This document shows, in pieces, positions 9,239-22,954 of a DNA stretch of 64,000 nucleotides (positions within the stretch are counted from its first letter, which is position 1; every line of letters starts with the position of its first letter). The position numbers and the translations under genes are program-made. The notes beneath the pieces were generated by a model, which saw only the letters and a program-made list of their open reading frames with translations, was not told the origin of the DNA and did no database searches. Source of the stretch: Hypholoma sublateritium FD-334 SS-4 (lineage: Eukaryota; Basidiomycota; Agaricomycetes; Agaricales; Strophariaceae); contig KN817676.1 of the NCBI GenBank assembly GCA_000827495.1, positions 1 to 64,000 of the forward strand. The letters run 5' to 3'.

Positions 9239-11002
9239 TCAGGATGTCGTATCACAACTCTCATCTCCATCCCAGCCCGCCGACGAACTCAGAGCGCTAT
9301 GTGGAACCTTCGACTCGCTCCAGGAATCTTCGGCGTCACCCCATTCTCCCGTTCGCGCCCATCCAGCGGTATTCACAGACCCTTTTTGCTTGTCTAATTC
9401 CGTATTCCACCCCTTGGACGAAGGTCTCCCCCAACCTACACTTGTTCCAGTGTCTGATTCATACTCGCCATCGGCGTCCGAGGTGTATGCCGACACGTCG
9501 CCCTCTGCGCCAGCCGACTCCCTGTCGCTCATACTCTCTTCCCAGGCCCAAGGCTCGTGCGGGCCCTCGCCCGGAGTCCAGTCTGCCGGTATGTAATCCA
9601 CGCTTGACTCGCGTTCATATGATGGCCGGTTCACTACATACGGCTCGACGATGCCGCCTATGAGCTCGACGCTCCAGTTTGCGCGCCCTTGGCTAATGCC
9701 GTCCGAATCGCGTTTGAGATTGAGGTCGTCACTTTGTTCGACGGCGCGGACCAGTAGCTCGATCCAACCCCCGCAGAGCACGGCGATATCCTTTTCGTAC
9801 CACAGCTCCTCGACGCGCATGAATGCCTCGCGGAATTCCTCCATTTTCGACTTGACGCGTGCGGCGATTTCCGCCAGAGGCCGTGGCTTCATCGAGGCGG
9901 GGTTCGGGGAGTGTTGGTGGACGGCGAACAGTGTGTGCGAAGGGCTTGGAATGGCGAGTTCTTTTATAGCCACACGTCCTTTTTGTTCTCTCGTCGCAGC
10001 GTCCATCGCATCTGATCTCCGGAAAACGGCAACATTCGAAGCTCCTTCCAGCTCCTCGTCGCGTCCATACGGGTCGACAGCGACTGACCGCCCAATACTC
10101 GTCTGATCTACGCTATACCCCCACTCCGCCGCCGTCTCGTCACACCAAACGATGAATTCTTCTCTGGTCCATTCGAATTTATGATCGTCGTGGCGGAAAA
10201 TGCGATCTGTGCGGCCTGTGGGGTCGGCATACCCTTTCCGAGCAGACGGCGGCGCTTCTGGGGCGGTGAAGCGTGCATTGTAGGTGTAGGAAGGCGTGGT
10301 CACGAGTAAGAGGTTAGGGTGGTACACGCCAAGGAGCATGGGCGCGAAGGCGGGGAAGATTTCGGCGGGCAGATGCTCGATCCTGCGTAGATAATGAGAA
10401 AAATACACGGTGCGAGAAAGAACCTGCCACACGCACACTTCCGTGCTGACGATGCACTCGACGCCGACGAGCTCCTCGTTGATCACTTCCAGACCGCCGT
10501 GCCAGAGTTTTGCTACCAGACCTTCCCAGCGCTGAACGCCGCTCACGTACGAGCGATATCCCGGGCTCCCCGCCTCGTCGGCGATCTCCTCGGGCGGTGG
10601 TGGCGCAGTGCCCTCTACTGCGAATTTGAGATCCTCGACGGAAACGTCGAGACCGTAAACGGTGTGGATGTGCAGATTGGGAATCTCTTCGGTGTTGTAA
10701 ACGGGGGATTGCGCACGGGTGTCGTCGATGGGTGTGGGTGGCAGCACGTCGGCCGGCGGCGGGAGCAGCCACGGCGCGGGGCGACAGAGCGTGCCCAGCA
10801 GTTGGCCCTCGCCACAGCCGGCATCCAGCACCTATCGGTAAATGAATAAACACTCGCGGTCAGAGGCAGCGAACGCATGGGGCACCTCGCACACGCCCTC
10901 CCGGCGCAGGATGTTAAGGATCCAGATGCGCCGCTGCAGGAAGAGCTCCGGGAAGAAGCTCACGCGCAACTCGGCGTCCTGGGTCTCCGGATCGTTCTCC
11001 AT
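9239..11002 (-). CDS. HEN1: Small RNA 2'-O-methyltransferase HEN1
   Basis: Three exons (11002-10886, 10831-10437, 10382-9239) give 551 residues. After an N-terminal RRIWILNILRREG comes the SAM-binding motif VLDAGCGEGQLL (about residue 40). The metal-binding core follows: ECIVSTEV joined across an intron to IEHLP, giving the HEN1 E-x-x-E-H pattern. Then come LLVTTPSYTYNARF and the downstream His motif RHDDHKFEWTREEF. HEN1 enzymes methylate the 3'-terminal ribose of small RNAs and protect them in RNA silencing. The 54-bp intron at 10436-10383 is a multiple of three and has no stop, so its retention would insert 18 residues into the catalytic core. The C-terminal ~65 residues are acidic and Gly/Ser-rich with repeated GW/WG pairs (VGWG, KGWN, AGWA, EWGD, AGWD), resembling an Argonaute-binding hook. 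Confidence 0.88.
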
Positions 11003-12201
11003 CGGCGGTTGTCGTTCGTTTTGTTTGGGGTGATGAAGGTAAGTAGTCCTGCAGTGCGCGCTGTTACGTGCAGTGGGCGCGGGAGCGGCGTCGATTTCGA
11101 TGGATAAGGTCGAGCAGCGGATTCCGGGCCTTGGCTGCTTCTTTCTGCGTATGTATTCCAGGCATGACTGGTTGCCTTTTAAACTATCCGCGCTTCATCC
11201 GGCGCAGCTGTGCAAGGCTATTTTGCCTCGAGGCGGTGAAACTATTGCATTCAATGAGGATTGATCGATTCTGTGAACGCGTTAGCCATGGGTTTTGATT
11301 TTGTGCCTTCGTAAAGAGATGTGGCCCAGAGAGGCCAACCTGCGGATTACGAGAAAGCGGGCGCAGGCTTTGTCGATTATTCTGGGAATTGACAAATGAG
11401 GACAATCCAAGATATTAATACTATCCAATTGCTATCCAATGAACAAAAACGATTAATGTTTGTTTGATTTATGAAATTCCGGGTTGATGCAGGTGCTAAA
11501 TTTGAAGGCGCTTCAAGCTCAAGCTTCAGACTTGCTGCCAACTGCGTGTCCGCTCACACGCGGTGGTTCGAGTCAATTAGGTTCGACAAAGGGATATTCC
11601 GAATGCAGCGAATCTGAGCGAAAGAGAGTGTGCGGCAAAGAAAGTTCCAAAGAAGTGACCACCAATTAGAGAACTGAATAGACACACGGGCGCACTAAGA
11701 AAACGTAAAGCGGTATGCGCTTGAGCTGCAACAAAGACAGGATATCGTGTGCAAGGTGATGTTGTGAAAGCGAGTCTAGAATCCAGGGGATGGCTGCAAC
11801 AGCGATCAGAACATTCGCACCCCATGGGCACCTCCATCCCTCAGGGCAGGAGCTAAGTACCCTGCATTACCTACACAAGCTAACCGATTTACAAGACGTT
11901 GAGCCTCGCCGGTGATAGATCTTCACAAGACACATTACATGTCGAGAGTGGCGGATCTCGCTACATCGCCTGAGACCCCAGGAGAAGATTCGCTTAGCCT
12001 CCCCTCAAATGCCAGTCATAATTTCCTGGTTATGCACAGGGTAAGCTGAAAATATGAATATGGAACCAAATGGGCGGAGGGAACCAGCGAGGCGCTCGCC
12101 AACGACAATCGTCGAAGACCGTGTCTTGCAGGTGTTTTTAGATGGAGGGCCTCGCATGAAACTGGATGATGTTCAATTGCGTGCAGTCTGGGACACTGAC
12201 T
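11003..12201. other. Intergenic region between HEN1 and IND1
   Basis: About 1.2 kb with only short, unconvincing ORFs. It contains the promoter of HEN1 (transcribed leftward from 11002) and the 3' flank of IND1 (stop at 12202). I saw no RNA gene or repeat. Confidence 0.35.
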
Positions 12202-13528
12202 TCACGACTTCCACAGCTCCGCCACAGTGCGCTCCGCAACTTGGTTCATGGTGTTCTTCCAGGAAAATCCGCCGACGTCCTCCTTCTCCGATACTGCCTT
12301 GAGCACAAATGGATAGCCGTCATCGGCACTTGTGCTGACCCCTTCGACGAGAGGCAGCTCCCCTAGGATGGGAATTTCGAGGCGTTCTGCGACTTTGCGG
12401 AAGCCGTCTGGCTTGCCTACAATAAAAGTAAGAGACAGCCCTTAGGAATAAGTTTACATGCGGGATTTACCGAAAACATATCGCGGAGTATTATTGTTGC
12501 AATCCGGGCATAAATAGTATGCTTGGTTTAGCACGAGCCCCGTTATCTGGCCAAGTGAGAATGAGAGTATTATCATTTGGAGTAAAAATGAGAGCGTACA
12601 GGCACAGAGACCTTTTTGAGCATGGCTATACCTTTCCTAACGTCTGAAAGCGCAACGTCTTGGGGCGTTGAGACAATTATAGCGCCTGAAAAAGAGTCGT
12701 TAAGATGAGGCCCGCACATTTGAGAGCGAAATTCAGAACCATTGACGTGCACAAGCTGCCCTAGAGTAAGAGGCACATCCCCAGTCCCAGGGGGCATATC
12801 TATTACAAGCGCATCTAGTCCGTGCCCGTCTTTCGACCAGTCTACGTCGAACAGAAGTTGTTGAACTGCTTTTTGGACCATAAGACCCCGCCAAACAATC
12901 GGCGTGTCCGTATTATCACCGGATGCAGAATTTGTGGAAGGGATGAGGAACCCCATCGACATGCACGGTAGGCCATGGTTGGTGAGCGGGAGGATAGATC
13001 CCTCTGGTTCCAAACATACTGAGGTGTCATTCGCGGACACCGTGAATGCGGTACATACTACTCGTCAACTCCGGTTCTCCCGCGTTTTGCAGACCCATGA
13101 GGGTGGGGACAGACGGCCCAAATATGTCGAGATCCAGGATGCCCACGCGCAGAGGGATGTTGGTTTGAGGATGGTTCCGGAGCGCAATTGCGAAGGCGAG
13201 ATTTTCTGGAGATTCGAAATGAGATTGGCGGAGAGAAACAGGTGGACGAATACCTACGCGCTATGGTACTCTTCCCGACGCCGCCTTTTCCACTCGCAAC
13301 GGCTATTACCTTGTCAACATTGGCAATACCTCGCTTTTCTATGGGCCCTCGTCGCGGTATCTGTGGAAGAGGTGGACGCCTTGGTAAGCCCTAGAACAGT
13401 ATGAATTTCATTTTCTGAATGCTGCAAGATAGATAGGTTTGCACAAGAGGATTTTCATGCTTGATGCATTGACTTGTTGAAAGAAAACGGCGCAAAGTTC
13501 GCAATGTTGCGGTGTGTCTCGTCGCCAT
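12202..13528 (-). CDS. ind1: Mitochondrial Mrp/Nbp35-type ATPase Ind1 (NUBPL), complex I assembly
   Basis: Seven exons (13528-13445, 13390-13258, 13205-13059, 13018-12740, 12685-12612, 12546-12471, 12416-12202) give 335 residues. The N-terminus (MATRHTATLRTLRRFLSTSQ) is rich in Arg, Ser and Thr and lacks acids, a typical mitochondrial presequence. The deviant Walker A motif SGKGGVGKST follows, then DLDIFGPSVP, CMSMGFLIP, the Walker B-like DALVIDMPPGTGD, and STPQDVALSDVRKG. The C-terminal CxxC (YYLCPDC) is the expected Fe-S ligand pair. Ind1 inserts [4Fe-4S] clusters into respiratory complex I. An in-frame Met also exists at 13609, but starting at 13528 gives the better presequence. Confidence 0.88.
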
Positions 13529-14061
13529 GCGGGGTCTGATATGTTTAGGCAGAGTCTCTGAGGGATAAGCCTGTGGAATTTTGCTCCGACGTTTAGAAAA
13601 CAGTTCCACTAGCTTTCCGAGGAATCGAAAAGGCCGGGTTGGAGTTCAATTGGAGGCCAGTACTATGGGACACTTGAAGTTGGCGACGGGGGCCCGGCGC
13701 GCCCCGCATTTTTTCCACGTGACTGTGAATACCGGCTGCGGCCCGATATTGCCTCCCCTTAATTCCTCGACTACATACCTTTCGCTATCTGTATTAAACC
13801 ACATATCTACCATATAGAATAGTTTCTGAGAAGTCATGAAAGTTAACCAAGAAACGGGTCCGCAGAATTCTATTTGGAAACCCAAGAATATTATCACCAA
13901 ATTATCACAAGAAGAAAAACTCCAACTTCGCTCAACGAGTCTATTGAGCTCTTTAGACATCTAAAAGGGACTAGAATTTCATCTCTAACCACAGGGCGAT
14001 GCGACAGCACCACCCATACAGCACCCCGGACACAATGACTCTTGCGAGCCTTGAACCATTG

Positions 14062-16429
14062 TTATTGCGCTCCGGGGAAGTGGACTGCCTTTGGGATCCG
14101 CAACTCAGTGGCGGACTCTTCATCCAGCCGCAATTCCTCCGTTATGTCCACAGGAGTCCTTATGTTGGACTCGCTTGCGGATACAAAAATAGGATTTACA
14201 CCGACCCGCTTTGATTCCGTATTTCCTGCCTCTCCGTCGTTCTTCGAACTGTTAGGTGGGACACTCACTATCATTGAGTCGCGAGAGGGCTGAAAAAGGG
14301 CTGAGTGCCTTGCGGTAATGACCCCTTCAGAATTCGATGCGGATATGGGAAGGGGAACTGGACCAGTGAATATCTGTTCGGGCTCTATGGGGAGTGTGGG
14401 GCTTCGTTTTACGCCCAGCAGCCACTCCGGGTAAAACTTGGTGGAATTTTTGGTGAGGGTGTTGGAGAGAGAGACAGTGCGCGACAGATTGAAGAATGGG
14501 ATCGATAATCCATCTGCTCCAATATGAAAAACAGGAATAGATGATGTCGAAAGATGACGCACGAATTATTATAGACGCAAGCACCACAAATGAGACGATT
14601 GGTTGGAGGGCTGTGGCGAGATAATCCTGCTGCGTCACTGGTGGGTTGGCCGGTGCTGGAAGCTTGTGAAGAGCAAGAGTGGAGATGAATACAGCTCCAA
14701 CGCCCATGGGACCTGCTCGATATCAGTAAAGCATCTTTGATAAAAGTGAGATATTCAGTACCAAAATGTCCAGAGAATACAGCCTCTTTCCAGGTCGTTA
14801 TTTCTGGAATAAATTTATACAGGACCAGAATTGCAGGGATGCGGCGCAGAAACATGATGCCGACAGTTAAGAGGACCAAATTTGATGGGGTTATGCCGAT
14901 TTCTGGAATCGAAAACGCCTGGAAAGGAAGCCAAGCTCCGATGTAGATAAAGCAAGCGCAGTTTAGAACCAGGTCAATCACTGAGGCAAACACTTCCCCC
15001 TCAGTATGCATATTGAAGTCTCCGTCCCAGGATATCGTACTTCCTGTAAACGGGCAGTACAATAAGCGAATGGTGCAAAAAAAAAACGAAGATATTCACC
15101 TGCGGCAAAGGCAGCAAGAAGATCATCGCTTCCAACCGTGTTCACAACACCAGTGATGAATATAGCCAACGCGAGATATTGAGCAACGTAAGATTCACGA
15201 TCAATAAATCCGTGTCGATGAGAGAATTTCATGAGGTAGGAAAACCCAAATCCTGTAGATCGTGTCAGTTATTTGCAATCAGAGGTCTGGCATCGACCAG
15301 ATACGCACCGAGTATAGAGCCTACAAAGACACCAAGGAATACCTGATCTTTTGTAAGTAAAGGATTTAGTTAAAAGGATCGAACCGAAGGTCATTGAGAA
15401 ATAGCTCACACAACCAGCCGATAAGGATCCAATGCACCATTGCCGTACGTTCAGTGTTGTCGACGGTCAGATAGATAGCCAGTGTAAGAAACGGATAAGC
15501 GAGTCCGTCATTTGCTGCCGACTCCGCAGAGAGCAATTGACGAAGATTGATCGGAACATGTCGTCGAGCAAATTTCCCGCCTATGCAGCATCGGATGAAA
15601 ATCGCATTGACGGATAAAACGTGGGCGTGAACACACCAACTATTGCAGCACATATGATAGGATCCGTTGGAGTAAGGCAGGCAGCCACCGCCAAACAGGA
15701 TATGAAGTCTAACTTGGGAAAGATTGCGCGTAAAAGACCTGGAAGAGAAATGTTAGATATAGTAACTGAGAAACCGCAGGGGAACATACCTGCAACAACA
15801 GCCCAACCAATAGCCATTGTAGGCACGACCATTTTGAGTAAGCTTTTCGCGTGTTTCGCCATATAGGATTTAGGGAGTTCTACTCCAATCGCAAAAAGGC
15901 CGGTGGCCAAAACAATCCTCGTGATTTCGAGAGTAATTGTATCGGAATGAACACCCCATCCCCTAGGGTCGAATACGCCAGCGCAGTGTGGCCCCATGAT
16001 AATGCCAAACAGCGTTCCCAGAACCACTTCATTCACATAGATCTTTAACGCCACAAATTACTGATTCAACAGTAAGGGTTGCGTAGGTGCTCACCTTCTC
16101 TCTCGCTAACAACGAAAACATAGAGAACTATCAGACAGCACGGTCAGAGATGAGAGAGAATAGAGTTTTGTAACTCACTGTTACAACAAAACCCCCAAGG
16201 CACATGTAGGCGAGGCCTGGCGTTGTCACCTACAGTGAAACCGAAATATGTGACAACGTTCGCGGAGAACGGAATAACAAATCTGACGGACTTCAGTGAG
16301 TATCATGGCTACGTCAAAGTAGACCAAGGAGATCAGGGGATCCAGATAACGAAGAGATAACGAAGGACAGGTGGTGAGCGGTGGCAAGCGAGGGAAAGAC
16401 GGCGCAAAACAAGTGTTCGACTCGTCCAT
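14062..16429 (-). CDS. Alkali-metal cation/H+ antiporter, Nha1/Sod2 type
   Basis: Exons 16229-16179, 16127-16095, 16042-15790, 15738-15637, 15580-15410, 15347-15309, 15252-15100, 15043-14762, 14712-14563 and 14513-14062 join in frame (562 codons). A tentative first exon (16429-16313) would make 600 residues. Motifs of fungal plasma-membrane Na+(K+)/H+ antiporters appear in order: VTTPGLAYMCLGGF, REKIYVNEVVLGT, ATGLFAIGVELPKSYM, CLTPTDPII, SAESAANDGLAYPFL, SMGVGAVF-type PMGVGAVFISTLAL and HGLSIPFFNL. About twelve hydrophobic segments are expected. The protein exports Na+ or K+ in exchange for protons. The cytoplasmic tail after HGLSIPFF is only ~150 residues, much shorter than in budding-yeast Nha1. 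The start exon is weak: its 83-bp intron is long for this window and the N-terminus is not typical. Confidence 0.82.
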
Positions 16430-17092
16430 AAGTACGGCCGTAAATTAAGTCACCGGGCCGGGGTTCGGCATAACTGGCATGAGGTCGAATTTCATTGGCA
16501 AACTTCGACAGAATCAGTACAGTCTGTAATAAGTACCACAAACTCTTACTTGTTCCCGGAGAGACAGCCTTTGGGAAAGAGTACCCAATCAAACATACGA
16601 GCTAATGACCCTCCAGACAACCGCAATACTTACTTGCTCGTCTTGTGCTCATCACGATATCCATACTGTAGCAAACGCCGCAAAGCCCCCATGGAGCTTA
16701 AGTGGAAGGAGAAGATTTTTGAGCAAGTTCAACATCAAAATTGCATCAGAACTTTCATTATGACATATTTTTTGCGTAGATGGACTCACTAGACGTTAGC
16801 TAGCAGTTAAATCATGCGAGTTATTGCTTACTCTGTTTAGTATTCCTGTTGGTGTGTTGTGTAGTCTAATTGGCTGATATTGGGCTACTTAATCGAGAGC
16901 GTCAATCTCGTCAATCTTTGATCAGGTGAGGATCAGTCCTAAGTTTAGAGCGCTTAGTTATTGTAACTTCTTAGCGCCAGCGAGGAACTCTCAGAGTCTC
17001 AGTATTGATTCTTCAGTGAAAGGTTCTCAGAACGGAGTATATATTACAAGTTAAAACGTATCACAAATTACACCAAAAAAAACTCCCTTTAG
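16430..17092. other. Intergenic region, nothing recognised
   Basis: About 660 bp between the antiporter promoter side and the 3' end of xylanase 2. Only short ORFs; no RNA gene, repeat or transposon signal seen. Confidence 0.35.
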
Positions 17093-18615
17093 CTAGGATA
17101 GCCATCCTTCAACAATTCCTTCGTAAGCAGGCTTTTTATCAAGATTCTAATATTTCAAATTTCATCAACATGCAGGCTACACCAGAGCGATTTAGAACGT
17201 ACCACATCCCATGGGCAAGCAGCACCTTGACCCGCAAATGTCCCAGGAACCCAAGAAAACTATATTTCAGAATAGGATTAGTGTACAAATTTTAACGCCA
17301 TAAAATATGGCCCCTCTTACCTTGTCTGTCCAATCCCACACGGTAACTCCGATACATCCAGCGACAGCCTTGCAAGCAGAAATCACAGTCCTATAGTCTT
17401 CTGTCTGCTGTGCCGCAAGTATAGGGGTGTACGGAAGCGTCATGCGAATATCTAGTTCGGTGATGGCGACCTCGACCCCAAGGTCGACAAAGTCTTGTAT
17501 ATTTTGTTGAAGGGTTGTTGGCACTTCGCCAACGATGAGGTGACTCTGAATACCGATGCCGTCTATTGGAACGCCTTCGGCTTTGAGTTGTTTGACTAGG
17601 TTGGCCATGCCGGTCGATTTAGCGCCAGTTCCTTCGATGTTGAAGTCGTTGATCTGGAGACAAGGTATTGTTACTGCAGTCAGTATCTTCACCTTATCCG
17701 AGAACCACCGACATACGTAAAGCTTCGCGTTGGGGTCAGCAGCCCGCGCCGCCCTTAGAGCAGTGGGAATATAAGATGTACCAGTTGTGTTAAAGAAAAC
17801 GTCTTGAGCAAAGGTTCCGTCATCGTTAAATGGCTCTGCAAGTATAAATACTCAGAAATGGAACGTGAGCAAAATTATTGGTTCACACCATTTATTACAT
17901 CCCAAGCATCTTTTTGCGATTCAGCGAGCTATCAAAAAAAAACAGAGCACGGAGGTTCTAACGTACATCTTCCAAGAATCCACATCAGTATGCTTACCTA
18001 GAAAAAATCAAGACAGAGACGTACATCTGGCCTGCATAATGCCCAACGAGCGTGCCGCAGTGATTCTCAATGATTGACAAAAGCGTCGCATTGTCGAAAT
18101 CTCCAGCTTCAACCCAATCGGGCAGCTGGTTATGCCATACACAATTGTGGCCTGTGCATGGCGCCACTTGTCAAGGAGTGTTTGTCAAAAAATCCGCCTT
18201 ATACCCACCACGCATAATTTGTCCATTAGCTTGCGCCTGGGCGACTATTTGATCTCCTCCTGCAAACGTGAAAACGCCCCGGGTTGGTTCGGTCGCGTCC
18301 TACAAAGTTCAGTCAATATACAAGCCGACAATAACTGAAGGGGAAATATATATACCCATTTCATGCTATTGGCCTTCGTGACGCGCACGTCAGTGAGATA
18401 TGCCGAGAAATATGCGGTACACTTACTGGAGTGAGCTGGTGGAAGTCAGCTGTATTCTCCAGCTGAGCAACATATGGTAAATCAGTGAGCTCCGGATTGT
18501 CCGTCGCTGTACCAAAATACAACTTCCCCGCTGCTTGGGCAAGGGTGTTCAATTGAGCCACAGAAAAAGAGACATTTAACAGTAGCGTGGCGATGATTGT
18601 AGCTGTCTTCGCCAT
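17093..18615 (-). CDS. GH10 endo-1,4-beta-xylanase without CBM (xylanase 2)
   Basis: Ten exons on the minus strand (18615-18427, 18373-18356, 18299-18209, 18151-18025, 17968-17967, 17909-17889, 17835-17717, 17653-17321, 17259-17203, 17146-17093) give 336 residues. A signal peptide (MAKTATIIATLLLNVSFSVAQ) leads directly into the GH10 barrel; there is no CBM1. The predicted acid/base is Glu150 (WDVINEPF) and the nucleophile Glu255 (AITELDIR). Every exon from the 18-nt NSMKW exon onward has the same length as in xylanase 1 (18, 91, 127, 2, 21, 119, 333, 57, 54), so the two derive from one ancestor with fully retained introns. The 2-nt exon is AT (17968-17967) and yields QIYAWDV. A TATA-like TATAAGAG lies near 18713, about 95 bp upstream. 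Confidence 0.9.
17967..17968 (-). other. 2-nt micro-exon of xylanase 2
   Basis: Read on the minus strand, ggaag|AT|gtacgt. It completes codon 142 (ATA, Ile) and starts codon 143 (TAT, Tyr). Flanking introns are 56 and 57 bp. The decamer AGATGTACGT occurs both at the end of the upstream exon and around the micro-exon, so the donor context is repeated. Confidence 0.75.
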
Positions 18616-19228
18616 TTTGAGGAAGAATATGTCGATCGCCTGTGATTCGAATGAATGATCAGTAGTCAGCTCTTCGAGTGGTTCTTATGAATAAGTTCTG
18701 CTTCTCTTATACAAGCCCACCGAGGGCGAGCCCCTAAAATAGACGGACTTCGTCAATAACTGCTTTACCCCGCAGTGAAGAATGTGAACACCAACATAAC
18801 TTATTTCGCCAGTATCTTCGCACATCCGTGAGATCCAGGCAAGGCGAGCACGCAGCATCAAAGGGGCCAACGAAGAATGCAACTACCTGCCGATTTCGTA
18901 CTTCTAGATCGTGACGCAAAATTATTTTTGCGACCCTCCCCAAGTGGTGCCCTCAAGTACATTATGATAGACAACGGCCTTTGGTGGGACTTCGGAAGCC
19001 ATGGAAGGGAAAGACGGGCCGCGGAGAACACCGGCTAGGTTATCATCCCTTTATTAGATTTTCAGATATATCATGGGGTCAGATCCCAAATTTACGAAGG
19101 CCGGAACCAATAAAATGCGACTCAAAAGACGTCTTAGCCACGGAAATTTTGGAAGGATTGATTTTCTTTAACTTTATTAATCTCAAGCACAGGGACGCGG
19201 AGAGGTTTTGTTTGCTAGGAAACCGCTT

Positions 19229-20669
<1,441 letters not shown>

Positions 20670-21748
20670 ATCAGCGAGCTAGGAGGAAGAGACTCCGGGA
20701 CAATATTGAGGTCATTGGTAGGCTTTAAAGCAAATTGTCGCTACCTGCCGAAATCGGAATAATGTCATGAGCATCCATGCGAGAACTGTTTTTTTGGCGC
20801 ACGACGAGCCATTCGAGGTCGTTGGCTGTTCCACTATCACCGATTTACAAACGCACCCACACGATCAAGGACTGCATGTCCATGTCAGCTGGCACAGACA
20901 TGTAACAGCATGCAACAATTCGCCCAGGAACCGACATCAATTGAATAATTTGTTGTTGCACACTTTTGCCAAAGTTTCTCCATGGATGTTGAGACACGTC
21001 GAGAAATGTTTGAGCGAGGTCCAACGAGAAGATAGCTGAGCATTAGAAACCAGGCATAATGAACGGACGAAAATGGGCGAAAACCACCTAGGTACGCAGC
21101 GGTGAATAGCTGGACAGAACTGCCATTTATCAGTTATTTTTCGCAATAGACGATATCAAGGAGACATGCAACACCTTCTGATAGGTCTGATCCAAAGCCA
21201 TCTTGGTTTTCTTACGCGAAATTGAAGTCATTTCCTCAACGATGACAGATTCGGGGGTAGGAAGGCACATGGCATTGGTGAAATACAAAAAAAAACATAC
21301 GCGAAAATGTAGGTAGATCCAACCCTAAAACACCCTCTACCGTGATCTCCTCCACATCCTGAGCACCAGCCGAAGCGACGCCTCCAAGGAAGAGAAAACA
21401 GCTTGACGAAGGTATTCCAAGACAGACCGCACCCTGCTCAATGAGAGCACTCAATCTAGGGGACGGGAACGCGGACAAGGAGGCGGAAAAGCTTATACCG
21501 AGCCCGAACTTTTATGTCCACAGTGTTTTGTTCTAGGGAACGTGATGATTAGACGAGGTTTATATAGTTTGGCTGTACAGTCATTATGTAATTATTTCAC
21601 ACGCCGGCGACCTAGAAGCCCGGAATCACGGGTCTCCGCACGCCACCGCGCGGATGCAGCGTGGACACTGGATGGGCCTTCGCGCAATAAAAATCGTTCT
21701 CAATCACTTTATCCTCTTGTCTAATATCTTTCACATATAATACATCTA
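20670..21748. other. Intergenic region with one doubtful small ORF
   Basis: The region between the divergent xylanase 3 and PEX11-type genes. A minus-strand ORF from 21478 (MSAFPSPRLSALIEQGAVCLG..., GVASAGAQDVEEITVEGVLG) has protein-like composition and could be the first exon of a small leftward gene ending near 21130, but I could not find a convincing continuation or recognise a family. Confidence 0.3.
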
Positions 21749-22954
21749 ATGTCACGCCCGTATAAGCCACTCACCTCTGCACGCCTCAATGACACGATAT
21801 TGGGATGTTTCGCACATGTCAAGCCATCGGAGACCCTAGACCACTTGGTGCGATACCTAGGGACCTGGAGTGGCAGCGAGTTGCGTATAAATTGCTTTCC
21901 TGTACATCAGCTGTTAACCAAGATTGAAATGTAGTAAGCTTTTCATGGTGTGAAATGCTCATTTCGTTTCGTGTTACTGCCCGCTAACGGCATGCTGAGT
22001 GCAGGTCATCCAATATGTTCTCAAGCTTGTCGTACCCTTCTTGGAGCTTCGAGCGCGCCTACAGCATCGCGCTGGGCTGAGGGCTGCTCCAAAAAGTACC
22101 AGTGCAGATAGTTACTCCAAGTTCAGTAGCTTCATTGGAGACTCGCGCACCCTCTGGAGAATCTGGGGTATGTTCGACCCATCGCGGCGCCTATCTAATA
22201 TTAATGCGTTACCCAGGTCTTTTGCCGATCTTCCAATGGTTGATCTCGCTTGAACGAAGCCCGCCTGCTACTCGCAAGCTTCTTACAATAGAGCGTCTGC
22301 AGGGTTGGTCGATGCTTGCATATTACCCACTGGAGCACCTCTATTATCTAGGTGCCCATGGCATCATCCCAGCCGCCGTCACATCTCCTTTCAGTTTATT
22401 TTCTGCGAAGAAGACAAAGCTATCGCTTAATTTCAACAAGATCGCTCTATGGTCGACTAGATTTTGGGCGGCCTACGTGTTTCTCCACTTTGCACATCTT
22501 GTTGAGGACAGAAAATTGCTAAAACTTAGGCATACATCTATGCGCAAGGCAAAAGCAAGCGGGCTTTCTGTTGAAGAAAAAGAGGAGATGAATCAGCGAT
22601 GGGATGCCTTCTGGTCTGAAGTTGTGATTAATATGGGATACCTTCCCCTTACTATTCATTGGTATGCTTCTATCACAAAGCTTCCTCTTATTTATTGCTA
22701 ATTGCGTTTATTTCAGGTCTATGGAAGGGGGATTATTCAGAAATGAGGTGCGTCAAACCCATACACGACGATTTGTTCATCCGTTAAAAATTTCTATGTT
22801 TCAGACATGGGTCGCCGTGTTCGGGCTTGTTGCTGCCGTCGCTTCATTCAGGACTGGATGGAAAGCAACTGCTTTACCTCGAGCTTCTCCTCCAGCAAAG
22901 AAAGAAGTTGCGGAAACCGCAGAGAACGTCGTAGCATACGATGTTACTTCGTAG
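21749..22954 (+). CDS. PEX11-family peroxisomal membrane protein (PEX11C-like)
   Basis: Six exons (21749-21879, 21935-21947, 22005-22167, 22217-22661, 22717-22747, 22805-22954) give 310 residues. Family-like blocks are LVRYLGTWSGSDKLFMVIQY, LVVPFLELRARLQHRAGLR, SRTLWRIWGLLPI, LISLERSPPATRKLLTIERLQGWSM and YPLEHLYYLGAHGIIP. PEX11 proteins elongate and divide peroxisomes. Exon 2 is only 13 nt (TAAGCTTTTCATG). Skipping it breaks the frame, and including it restores DKLFM. The following gene is an alcohol oxidase, an enzyme of peroxisomes in methylotrophic yeasts, although basidiomycete homologues can be extracellular. Confidence 0.8.

Noticed and set aside
9244..10849. Long plus-strand ORFs over HEN1
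   Set aside because: They are antisense shadows of the GC-rich HEN1 coding exon, which has clear family motifs.
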